Part shown: piece by piece, positions 33,810 to 41,926 of the stretch
How the letters are laid out: every line of letters begins with the position of its first letter
Numbering within the stretch: the stretch's first letter is position 1
The notes under the pieces: generated by a model
What the model was told of the DNA's origin: nothing
What the model saw: only the letters and a program-made list of their open reading frames with translations
Database searches by the model: none
IMG/VR virus record: IMGVR_UViG_3300026382_000023
Location: 1-51,904 of that record
Reading direction: 5' to 3' (one strand)
From: a virus
DNA: 51,904 bases
Made by a program: the position numbers and the translations under genes

Positions 33810-36368
33810 ATGGTTAATGAAATACGTTTTTTAAAAAGTACCGTTATATATATGGAGGATTTAGTTAAGGTTATTGAGTATAATATATATAAAGCAACTG
33901 GTAAATTAGCAAATAAAAGAGAAGAAACCAAATTCTGGTTGAACATACAGGGTCTAAAGCATCCATTAGACCCTGACGTTATTGTATTAAGTCCTGATAC
34001 TGGCGAGTATATTAACTTAACGAAAGATACTATTAAAGAACACCCTATATTAGAGTCTAAATTAAGAGAATTCGGTACTGATTACGATAACTTGGTTAAA
34101 CAATATCCTAGTATGTCCGTATACATTAAAGGTATACTCAATCCTATAAAAGATATTAACATAGATCCTAAGGACGGTGACGTACTAATATACGAAAAGA
34201 CACTATTGACAGATGACATAGAGATATACTTATATCATATATCCAGGTTAGCTAGAAAGATCATCAACAGCAGATATATCAGATATTATAACATAGATCC
34301 TGGATATATCTCTAGCTTCTATGCTACTATGTATAGTTATATAGTCAAAATGTTACCAGTTGTTAAAGTAGGTTATAACCTAACATCAGAGGCATTTAAA
34401 GATCAGATAGACTTATATTTCAAATCCTACAAGAACATGGATATTTTTGATTATGATTTCATAACTAAAGAAAATATCATATGGTTATACGGAGAACTTA
34501 AGAGCATAGTAAAATCTAACGCTAACAATGAAGCATTCAAAAAGATCTTAGAGAACATATACGACAACAACAATATACCTATCTATAATCTAGAGTACTA
34601 CAAGAAGACTCCTAAGCTTATAAAAGAAAACATAGATGATCCTAAAAAGAATACGTATGATTACAGTTATTTATTCAAAAAGAACAAAGTAACTAGATCC
34701 GGTAATGAAATAGCATATAACTATGACCTGAACGACGTTATAAGTGAAGAGAAAACATCAGGGTACATCAAAGATGAGTTAACTAGTTTAGAACTCGATA
34801 AGTATGACGATATACTTAGAAAACAATACAACTCTAAGACCAAAAACTTTTCATTCGTACTTAATAACAACATAGATCTAACTAACAAAGTATCCCCTCT
34901 TATGTTAAACAAAGTAGGACTTAACGGTATAGACGTAGTTCTACCATATGTAGTTATTTATCTATTAGGCAATCTTAAAACTAACATCAATGTCTTATAT
35001 ACGAATCCTAATAGCGGTAAAGTCTATACGCTTAACAATAAAGACGTATTAGTACTTACTACTTACCTGTTGCTTAAATCTATAGGTAAATACGATAATA
35101 CCAAATCCGTGAAGTTCGATAACTTATTAGTACTTAACGATAACGTTGACATCGAGAAATTAATCAGTAACAACATATATGGTAAATTTGTTAAAGATAT
35201 TATAAAAGATATTTACGATACGCTACCATTCGACATGACCATAACCAAAGGCAATGACCTTGTAACGTATTATCAAAGATTTACGAATGGTTTAGGTAAG
35301 ATTGTTTTCTATATTGCTAATGCAAGTGATCCTATATTATCTTCAGTAATAAGAGATTTAGCGTTTAAGTTGTTTAAACAAGGTACCGTTGATATCACAT
35401 TAGACGTTAGTTTAGAAGAATATATATATAACAACATAGATAGATATTTCGCGTTTAACACGTTAAACTATGTATCAGACCTAGAGAGCCTTCTACACCA
35501 AACTACCGGTATAAACATTAACTATTTAAAACAGATCATAAAGAGAGCTAAAAAGTATATAGAGTTCATAGATAAGTTTAGAAGCTACACTATTAAATTT
35601 ACCTATAGCTTCTTTAACAAGGATGCGTTATTCGTAGACTATCGTACTCCTGAAGTAGGTAAACATATTTTCATGTATGGTAACATTAACTCTGCTTGGT
35701 ATAAGAGGTTCTATAAACTCTACATAGATCTTAAAACATACCTGTCTACCTTGGTAGATAGACTATATACATTAATACCAGAACAACCGTATAACATACT
35801 AACTAAAAACGTAGAGCTAGAAGCTTTAACAAATATAATCAACACGTATGTATTAGTATCTGAATACAGAGTACCTAATCTATACAAACCTAAGTTACGT
35901 GAATTAACTTCATTACCAGGTTATCTATCGTCCAACCTTACTGAAGATATACGCGTTTATACTAGAGACGAAGAATTAGTAACTGATCCTAACTATGTCA
36001 TCGATAGTAACGTATATGTAACTAAAGAAGGTATACCTGTACCTTATAAAACAAAACTAGTTAACGCTGCTATATCCGATATATTAGAAACGATAACCAA
36101 GATTAACGTAAGCGATGTAAAATTAAAAACTGAACTTAGTAAATTAGTATCGTTATTAGAAGAAATAAGATCAGATAACGTCGTAGTTAACTATGAAGCG
36201 GTTTATAACAAAATACGAGCTATATTAAACGGTTTGGATATAAATGAAGATCTAACTTCTAGCAATAGTAACGTCACAGATGCTAGTGATAACGATGTAA
36301 AACTAGAAGAAGATACTTTAAATACTGAGTTATTCGAACCAGTTATCTATGTAACTGAAACAAAATAA
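33810..36368 (+). CDS. Large probable virion/baseplate protein
   Basis: The product has 852 residues with AAAAGGATTTAAT before the ATG. Mixed helical and beta with many tyrosine, asparagine and aspartate residues. It has no membrane span or catalytic motif. A helical region around 620-690 precedes a final domain with LPGYLSSNLTEDIRVYTRDE, and the C-terminus is acidic. Its size, divergent placement to the portal gene, and composition like the wedge gene suggest a baseplate or tail structural protein. I cannot place it in a known family. Ends at a bidirectional terminator. Confidence 0.85.
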   Translation: MVNEIRFLKSTVIYMEDLVKVIEYNIYKATGKLANKREETKFWLNIQGLKHPLDPDVIVLSPDTGEYINLTKDTIKEHPILESKLREFGTDYDNLVKQYPSMSVYIKGILNPIKDINIDPKDGDVLIYEKTLLTDDIEIYLYHISRLARKIINSRYIRYYNIDPGYISSFYATMYSYIVKMLPVVKVGYNLTSEAFKDQIDLYFKSYKNMDIFDYDFITKENIIWLYGELKSIVKSNANNEAFKKILENIYDNNNIPIYNLEYYKKTPKLIKENIDDPKKNTYDYSYLFKKNKVTRSGNEIAYNYDLNDVISEEKTSGYIKDELTSLELDKYDDILRKQYNSKTKNFSFVLNNNIDLTNKVSPLMLNKVGLNGIDVVLPYVVIYLLGNLKTNINVLYTNPNSGKVYTLNNKDVLVLTTYLLLKSIGKYDNTKSVKFDNLLVLNDNVDIEKLISNNIYGKFVKDIIKDIYDTLPFDMTITKGNDLVTYYQRFTNGLGKIVFYIANASDPILSSVIRDLAFKLFKQGTVDITLDVSLEEYIYNNIDRYFAFNTLNYVSDLESLLHQTTGININYLKQIIKRAKKYIEFIDKFRSYTIKFTYSFFNKDALFVDYRTPEVGKHIFMYGNINSAWYKRFYKLYIDLKTYLSTLVDRLYTLIPEQPYNILTKNVELEALTNIINTYVLVSEYRVPNLYKPKLRELTSLPGYLSSNLTEDIRVYTRDEELVTDPNYVIDSNVYVTKEGIPVPYKTKLVNAAISDILETITKINVSDVKLKTELSKLVSLLEEIRSDNVVVNYEAVYNKIRAILNGLDINEDLTSSNSNVTDASDNDVKLEEDTLNTELFEPVIYVTETK

Positions 36369-36398
36369 CTACCATAGGAGAACTGTCTCCTATGGTAG
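36369..36398. terminator. Bidirectional terminator between convergent genes
   Basis: A 13-bp perfect stem CTACCATAGGAGA with a 4-base loop starts at the stop codon of the 852-residue gene and overlaps the 3' end of the convergent gene. Confidence 0.88.
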
Positions 36399-37070
36399 AG
36401 TGTTTTTAAGATGCATACCGTTAAGATATGCTTTTAACGTCTTAGTAGATAATACCCCCTGTGCGTATTTACTAACAAGTTCTTGTGTTACAGTACCTGT
36501 TTTAGTTAGACCGGTTAATAACACTCTCATAGCTGCTATATCGCCTCCTCTATCCCTCACTAGTTCTATAATCGATTCATTCATACCCATACCTACTAAC
36601 ATCTGTAACTCAGGAAATGAAAGTTTGTTAGCAGTAGATTCGTCTTTAGGCTGTCCAGTTAACATATCTATCTTTTTAGCATTAAGCGATACGGTTAACC
36701 CTTTTTCAATCGTTTGTTTAGTACGTCTAAATGGTAGATCCATTATTAAGAATTTTTCTTTAGTAGTATATTTAGGTAACGTAGATGTAGGACCTATAGT
36801 TATCTTTTGGAAGAAATCATAATTGAACCATTTTTTAGCTAGTTTAAGATTTTTCTCTACTTTTATATTAACAGGTATAGCATCTTTATCTGGAGGCACT
36901 ATAACCTGTAATATCATGCCGTTCTTAAGTTTCTCCATGAACTTATCGAATTCTTTATCAGACATCTTATCGAACATGTCTTTATACAACTTAACATTGA
37001 ATTCAGTACCTGTAAGTTCTTTCATAAAGTCGAGTATAATCTTTTCAACTTGTTTTCTTTTCTTGTTCAT
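36390..37070 (-). CDS. Hypothetical protein with possible RNA polymerase beta-like C-terminal pattern
   Basis: The product has 226 residues with AAAGGATGTGTT before the ATG. The N-terminus is basic and helical. The middle contains FLIMDLPFRRTKQTIEKGL, then DMLTGQPKDE and KLSFPELQMLVGMGM (about 145-175). The spacing of TGQP and the S-F-P-E-L-Q element recalls the TGQP and R-F-G-E-M-E elements of bacterial RpoB C-termini. The end (RGGDIAAMRVLLTGL, then STKTLKAYLNGMHLKNTLP) is helical. The likeness is short and may be chance. Alternatives are a virion or transcription-related phage protein of unknown fold. It is a single-gene unit ending in the hairpin at 36369. Confidence 0.8.
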   Translation of the reverse strand: MNKKRKQVEKIILDFMKELTGTEFNVKLYKDMFDKMSDKEFDKFMEKLKNGMILQVIVPPDKDAIPVNIKVEKNLKLAKKWFNYDFFQKITIGPTSTLPKYTTKEKFLIMDLPFRRTKQTIEKGLTVSLNAKKIDMLTGQPKDESTANKLSFPELQMLVGMGMNESIIELVRDRGGDIAAMRVLLTGLTKTGTVTQELVSKYAQGVLSTKTLKAYLNGMHLKNTLP

Positions 37071-37135
37071 AACACATCCTTTATAGACTAGGTTCAGTCA
37101 AAAATAAAATAAAAAAATAAATAGGGAAAGAAGGG

Positions 37136-37213
37136 TTATGAACGTCTTCTATAGTTGCCTGTCTTCTTTTCTTTCATTTCTAATATGTTTTTGATTCTCC
37201 AAGGAATATCCAT
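37136..37213 (-). CDS. 25-codon basic peptide gene
   Basis: ATG at 37213 has TAAGGAAGTAAT directly upstream and opens MDIPWRIKNILEMKEKKTGN, then YRRRS and TAA. A variant of the phage promoter motif lies about 87 bases upstream (37300-37315). A 10-bp hairpin (37263-37288) lies in the presumed leader, and T-rich sequence follows the stop. The peptide is basic and could bind nucleic acid or a host protein. Its shortness limits confidence. Confidence 0.5.
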   Translation of the reverse strand: MDIPWRIKNILEMKEKKTGNYRRRS

Positions 37214-37262
37214 ATTACTTCCTTACTCTATGTAAATAAAATAGTATAACTAAAATAGTATA

Positions 37263-37288
37263 ACGGAACCTGTACATTCAGGTTCCGT
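37263..37288. terminator. Hairpin, terminator or leader structure
   Basis: A 10-bp perfect stem ACGGAACCTG/CAGGTTCCGT with a 6-base loop lies downstream of the 39985-37361 operon and within the presumed leader of the 25-codon gene. In the plus direction it is followed by TCTTCTTTTC, while on the minus strand the T run is weak. Confidence 0.6.
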
Positions 37289-37299
37289 TCTTCTTTTCA

Positions 37300-37315
37300 C
37301 ATCTTGACAATATAT
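37300..37315 (-). promoter_or_regulatory. Variant of the candidate phage promoter motif
   Basis: The minus strand reads ATATATTGTCAAGATG, differing from the consensus at two core positions. It lies 87 bases upstream of the 25-codon gene. Confidence 0.5.
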
Positions 37316-37360
37316 AAATAAAATAAATGGATGTATAGACACTAATATCCACACGTAACC

Positions 37361-38062
37361 TTAGTAAGGTAATATAACGTAATAGTTGTCAGGTTCTGTT
37401 TTACCTGCGTAATCTATGTTAAATTTAGTTAATCTGTCAGGCGTTATAGTGTAAGTATGCAGTGGTGAGTTTATAACGTATCTAGGTATTTCTATAACTA
37501 CATTATAGTTAGTTTTAACATATATAGCATTACTGGTACCACTGTTTACTCTAAAGTTAGCTGTGTATTTAGACATAAGACCATAGAACGAACATATTCT
37601 TATATTAACGTTTTTAAACGATTCAGTGTTAGGAACTGGTAAATTCTTTATAGGGTTTACGTCTAATATTAACGATAATCCATGTGATGCATCTTTATTA
37701 TTAACGCCTAAGCCAAAATACCCTATACTTTTATATACGTGTTTGCATGTACTAGGATCTACTACGTCAGGATTAACGGTTACGAAATAGGAGCCATTAA
37801 TAGGGTTGTAATAAATACAAGATGGTATTCTATTTAAAGGATGTATGAAATTACATATGAATGTACATTCTACTTCGTTATTATCGTCGTCTAACAATAT
37901 ATATTTGTTATTAGGTGTTTCGATAAAAGTGGTCTCCAACAACATTTCAGTAGCTCGTAATATCGTATCACTGATAGTAAAAAACGGAGTAGCTCCTTGA
38001 AATAACGTCTCTATATATACATTGTTATTATCAATGCTTCTTATATATCCTTTGTAATTCAT
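37361..38062 (-). CDS. Hypothetical beta-rich protein
   Basis: The product has 233 residues with TAAGGAGGAAAA before the ATG. It is beta-rich with many N, Y, P and T residues (for example NVYIETLFQGATPFFTISDT and RIPSCIYYNPINGSYFVT), which suggests a virion decoration or tail protein. Its ATG overlaps the stop of the upstream gene (ATGA at 38059-38062), so the two are translationally coupled. It is last in the three-gene UvsX-like operon. No motif for DNA metabolism is visible, so the operon may mix functions. Confidence 0.82.
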   Translation of the reverse strand: MNYKGYIRSIDNNNVYIETLFQGATPFFTISDTILRATEMLLETTFIETPNNKYILLDDDNNEVECTFICNFIHPLNRIPSCIYYNPINGSYFVTVNPDVVDPSTCKHVYKSIGYFGLGVNNKDASHGLSLILDVNPIKNLPVPNTESFKNVNIRICSFYGLMSKYTANFRVNSGTSNAIYVKTNYNVVIEIPRYVINSPLHTYTITPDRLTKFNIDYAGKTEPDNYYVILPY

Positions 38063-38514
38063 TTTTCCTCCTTATCTACATAATCAAATATTTCATTGTT
38101 CACTAGAAGTGGTATGGTATACTTTCTTAAATTAACTAACCATTCCTCTACTGTAACGTCCATAGGTAAATATTTTAATACAGGCATGATGTTAAACTTA
38201 TCGTTCTCTCTTTTTTTCTTATATAGCAGCTTACTTATAGCGATATTGATAAGAGGTACTTGTACCTCTGGTCTCATTTTCTGTAATCCTGGATATTCAC
38301 GTAGCAGATATTTTAACATATTTTTAGCTTGTTGTTCAGAGTAGAGTTTCATATAGTTATAGATCATAACTAACGGGTTGTATTCATGTTCAGTGTTATT
38401 GTCATTAATGAGTTTATCAGCTGTCTCCATCATCTTTTCATAAACTTCATCATAGTCCTTGATTACTTCTTCCATATTTACCTCTAAGCTATTTTTTACC
38501 GGTTTTACTTCCAT
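38059..38514 (-). CDS. Hypothetical helical protein
   Basis: The product has 151 residues starting MEVKPVKNSLEV. The ATG at 38514 follows GAAGGAGTTGATA. A later in-frame ATG (MEEVIKDYDEVY) also has an AGAGGT site and cannot be excluded. It is all-helical and acidic, with a basic middle (KLLYKKKRENDKFN). It overlaps the UvsX-like gene by 26 bases upstream and the 233-residue gene by 4 bases downstream. Coupling to a recombinase-like gene suggests, but does not prove, a recombination or replication accessory role. Confidence 0.8.
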   Translation of the reverse strand: MEVKPVKNSLEVNMEEVIKDYDEVYEKMMETADKLINDNNTEHEYNPLVMIYNYMKLYSEQQAKNMLKYLLREYPGLQKMRPEVQVPLINIAISKLLYKKKRENDKFNIMPVLKYLPMDVTVEEWLVNLRKYTIPLLVNNEIFDYVDKEEK

Positions 38515-39985
38515 TATCAACTCCTTCAAAATGTTCTATGTATTCTTTCTTAGGTAATTTAGTTTTCTCATCCATCCAGTAAGGCGTGTATAATCCTTTT
38601 CTCATTCTTAGTATGTCTAACGTTGATAAGAATGGTGTTATTTTTTTGCTATAATTATCTATAGTCCACCATCCTCTTGTCTGTAATAAGATATTCCAAT
38701 CATATCCTAGTTTCTTAATGTCTTCGTATAGCTCCGTAGGAGTACAGTATAGATCTTTATATTGTGGAAAGAAGACCATTAACTGTTTAAGCTCTGCTAA
38801 TATGTTAACCGCTCTTCTTAGTTTTTTATCTTCTTTTAACTTCCTTCTAACGGTTGTTCTAGATAGCTTAATATCAGGCATAAGTTCTATCCAGTATGAT
38901 CTAGGATTACCCCCTATACCGAATTTGTTAGTTTTAAGATAATGGAATTCTGTAAGTTCAGGTATAACTCCTTCTCTTTGACTTACCACTAGTTCTAGAA
39001 CATAACCAGACGGTCCAGTTTTAGATCTAAGTTGTTTTAACTTAACTACGTTAAGATCTGTTTCAACGTCATCTTCATACATAGGATATTCCGGTAACTT
39101 GGTATTAGCATTGATCAACGCTGTAGTACCATGTGCTACCCACATATGTGTCGTTAAGAAGTTAAGCTTATCACCTGCTCCTTTTATTTTCTCATCTTGT
39201 TTTAGATATTGTAGATCTTTAGTAGGTTTAGCATATGGATTGTTAGTCATGTCTATCTTTCTACCTACATGAGCCGTTATACCAAAATATATATTATGTT
39301 TATTAGCTAACCTAGGTAATTCTTTCATTACCTTAACTTTGAATAAACCTTGTTGCATGAACATAGTATTAGTCTTATCTAGATCAGATTTCTCTAACAT
39401 ATCTGTAGTTATAGACGGTTCAAATTCGGTTAAACTATCTATAACTATAAAATCAGGATAGGGTAGTTTTAATACATCTCCTGTCATAGGGTCTTTAAAC
39501 GCAGTATATTCAACTTCTTTATTAGATTCTTCTTTATCCTTAATGAATGGATATAGATACTTTTGTACCCATTCTTCTGCAGCCATGTCTGATTTAGATA
39601 TAATCGACCATGCACCTGTACCTATTAAATCTTTAGGTAAATATTCAACTATAGGCTCTGCTAGTTGATTGATTCTCTCAGGATTTAGCTTAAGATTATC
39701 TTCAGTATCATACGTATGACCAGATGTTTCTTCAGGTATACTAGCTTCCATTCTATCCATAGCTTTTATCATTAGGTAATACATAATAGTAGATTTGAAA
39801 TTGTTACCTAATCCTACTATACCTTCTATAGACGATAAACCTCCATTTATGATTTTCTCTCCTTTAGCTCCTTCTATAATAATACCGGTAGGTATGTCTA
39901 ATAAAGCTCCTACATTGATACTTGGTCTTATTTTAGTTTTAGATACTGTCTTTAATAACTGATTGATTTTATTCCTTCTACCCAT
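38489..39985 (-). CDS. UvsX/RecA-like ATPase
   Basis: The product has 498 residues with GTAAGGAGGATAAAT before the ATG. The core carries IEGIVGLGNNFKSTIMYYLM with a Walker A of the form G-x4-F-K-S-T at about 58-66. T4 UvsX has the same F-K-S variant in place of G-K-S/T. DFIVIDSLTEFEP at about 178-190 is Walker B, and LANKHNIYFGITAHVGRKID corresponds to the RecA-family segment after Walker B. The C-terminal third (about 370-498) is an added helical, tryptophan-containing domain. Expected role: ATP-dependent strand exchange or a related RecA-fold function in phage recombination and replication. A RadA- or KaiC-like ATPase is the alternative. First gene of a three-gene coupled operon. Confidence 0.78.
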   Translation of the reverse strand: MGRRNKINQLLKTVSKTKIRPSINVGALLDIPTGIIIEGAKGEKIINGGLSSIEGIVGLGNNFKSTIMYYLMIKAMDRMEASIPEETSGHTYDTEDNLKLNPERINQLAEPIVEYLPKDLIGTGAWSIISKSDMAAEEWVQKYLYPFIKDKEESNKEVEYTAFKDPMTGDVLKLPYPDFIVIDSLTEFEPSITTDMLEKSDLDKTNTMFMQQGLFKVKVMKELPRLANKHNIYFGITAHVGRKIDMTNNPYAKPTKDLQYLKQDEKIKGAGDKLNFLTTHMWVAHGTTALINANTKLPEYPMYEDDVETDLNVVKLKQLRSKTGPSGYVLELVVSQREGVIPELTEFHYLKTNKFGIGGNPRSYWIELMPDIKLSRTTVRRKLKEDKKLRRAVNILAELKQLMVFFPQYKDLYCTPTELYEDIKKLGYDWNILLQTRGWWTIDNYSKKITPFLSTLDILRMRKGLYTPYWMDEKTKLPKKEYIEHFEGVDNGSKTGKK

Positions 39986-40067
39986 ATTTATCCTCCTTAC
40001 ACGTAAAGTTCAGAAGATTGAATAGGTTCAAGATTTCTTGAATTATAACGATAAAAAGGAGCTAATA

Positions 40068-41825
40068 ATGAGATCTTTTAATATACCTAAGTGGGATGAA
40101 AGTACCGGATTAGAACATATAGGTACTGACTGGCAGTTATCTACTACTTTGGACTTCAATGATGAAGATATAGTAGAAAGTGTAGAAAACTCATCTACAT
40201 ATTTAAACGTATGGTTAGTTAATGCAGAGGTACCAGTAGGGAATGTATGGTATGTAAGAGCAAGAAGGAATTTGAAAAATCCTGACACAGGTGAAGTAGT
40301 AAAAGGTGACTGGATAGGACCTGAAAGAGTTATTTCTGAAGACTACGGTACAGGTATACTTATACCAAAACTATTCATATCTAAACCATCTATTAAGAAT
40401 ATAACTATGGACGACCAGCACTTACATATAGAGATGCATTCTCCTATATCTAATGTTCCAGTTAAAAATTTATTTTTAGAACTAAGAGACCATATGGATA
40501 AAGTACTTGGTAGTTTAGTATTTGATCCAAGCCTTAATACGTTATCTATTAGTAACGTAGAATACGGATTGTCTAACTTACCTTATTTTAAGATTAAGTT
40601 AATATACCAAGGAATTAACGGAGTATGTTCACCAGTGAACACTTATACACACAGTTATATAGACGATATATGTTATATAGAAGGTAACATTAACAACATA
40701 GCGTTGAATGGAGTAACAAGATTGCTTATAAAACCTAAAACTAGCGGAATACAAGTATCAGGGGTTTCTGCTAATATAACTACATTAACAGGTACCGTAG
40801 TTCAATCATTGAAAATCGCTAACAATACTATACTAATAGACGGTACTAAACTCGAACCTAAAACTACGTACTATTTAATCCTTATAGGTAACTATATCGA
40901 TGAGAACAACAATACTCATGGATTCACTAAACCATTTGTTATATCAACTAGAGACCCATTTTATAAACCTAGGTTCGATCCTGATAATAGTTATACATAT
41001 AACGTATTTGAAACTATAGAAGTTAACAATACCATAACTAACAATGTTACATATGTGAACGAAGATATATTCGGTAATATTATACTAGACGATGGCGTAA
41101 ATTACCAACTAGTTAAAACGTCTGATTATAGTTTTATTAAATCATTAGCAAATACGTTTAATAACAAGGTAATGATTAAAACCGTAGCTAATGATTGTTT
41201 AATTATAGCTGAAGAAAAAGATAAAAATGGTTCTGTAACATTACATAGTTATAACATAGATCCGGTTAATAAAACCATTTCTGAAACAAGTAGCTTAGAT
41301 CTAGCATTTAACTATAACCCTATCACTAACAGAGCTATGGTATTCGATGGTAAAAATATAATTATGTTAGACACGTTATCAGATGGATTAAAGATAATTA
41401 AGATTAACCCATATACGTTAGAACACGACGCTATAACCATTAATAAATTCGGTTTTAAAGATATCTATTTTTCTCTAATCCCTAATAACGCGCTTATAGT
41501 TCTAGAAAAAGATGAGAAAGCAGATTATACGTATTACGTCGATCTTGATAACTTAAACATTATACAATACTTAGGTACTCCTGGAGAGATACGAGGTAAA
41601 GATGCTTTATTCACAACGTTATCTAACGGTGTAACGGTAGCAATCGTAAATGATAATGGTAAGATAGGTATAGGTATATTAGACAATATTAGAAAAGTAT
41701 TTAGCTATAAAAATACTGGAGCAAGTATTAGTTACAACATAGATACTTTAGTGTATAAACGTAACGGTGAGCTAAATATATTAGACATAGGTAGTGATAA
41801 ATTTTATGTACATAAGCTAGGATAA
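40068..41825 (+). CDS. Fibronectin III-like plus propeller-like fibre or adhesion protein
   Basis: The product has 585 residues starting MRSFNIPKWDESTG. This ATG follows AAAAAGGAGCTAATA. An ATG 30 bases earlier is in frame but lies ahead of that site. Residues about 15-95 read like a fibronectin III module (DWQLSTTLDF, then VPVGNVWYVRARRN). A second beta module follows (about 205-300, ending TYYLILIGNYIDENNN). The C-terminal half has short repeated strands such as NPITNRAMVFDGKNIIMLDT and SLIPNNALIVLEKDEKADYT that look like a beta-propeller. Such proteins in myovirus tail clusters are fibres or receptor-binding or baseplate decorations. It lies directly upstream of the sheath gene. Confidence 0.72.
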   Translation: MRSFNIPKWDESTGLEHIGTDWQLSTTLDFNDEDIVESVENSSTYLNVWLVNAEVPVGNVWYVRARRNLKNPDTGEVVKGDWIGPERVISEDYGTGILIPKLFISKPSIKNITMDDQHLHIEMHSPISNVPVKNLFLELRDHMDKVLGSLVFDPSLNTLSISNVEYGLSNLPYFKIKLIYQGINGVCSPVNTYTHSYIDDICYIEGNINNIALNGVTRLLIKPKTSGIQVSGVSANITTLTGTVVQSLKIANNTILIDGTKLEPKTTYYLILIGNYIDENNNTHGFTKPFVISTRDPFYKPRFDPDNSYTYNVFETIEVNNTITNNVTYVNEDIFGNIILDDGVNYQLVKTSDYSFIKSLANTFNNKVMIKTVANDCLIIAEEKDKNGSVTLHSYNIDPVNKTISETSSLDLAFNYNPITNRAMVFDGKNIIMLDTLSDGLKIIKINPYTLEHDAITINKFGFKDIYFSLIPNNALIVLEKDEKADYTYYVDLDNLNIIQYLGTPGEIRGKDALFTTLSNGVTVAIVNDNGKIGIGILDNIRKVFSYKNTGASISYNIDTLVYKRNGELNILDIGSDKFYVHKLG

Positions 41826-41839
41826 TACCTAGCTTATGT
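41810..41839 (+). terminator. Rho-independent terminator
   Basis: A 12-bp perfect stem ACATAAGCTAGG with a 6-base loop that includes the TAA stop is followed on the plus strand by CACGTTTTTTT. It insulates the fibre-like gene from the sheath gene. Confidence 0.9.
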
Positions 41840-41926
41840 CACGTTTTTTTCCGTGTTTTGTCAATATTTACTGGCGATATTTTATGATATTTACATCTAC
41901 CAATAAAAATTAGAAAAGGATGTGTT

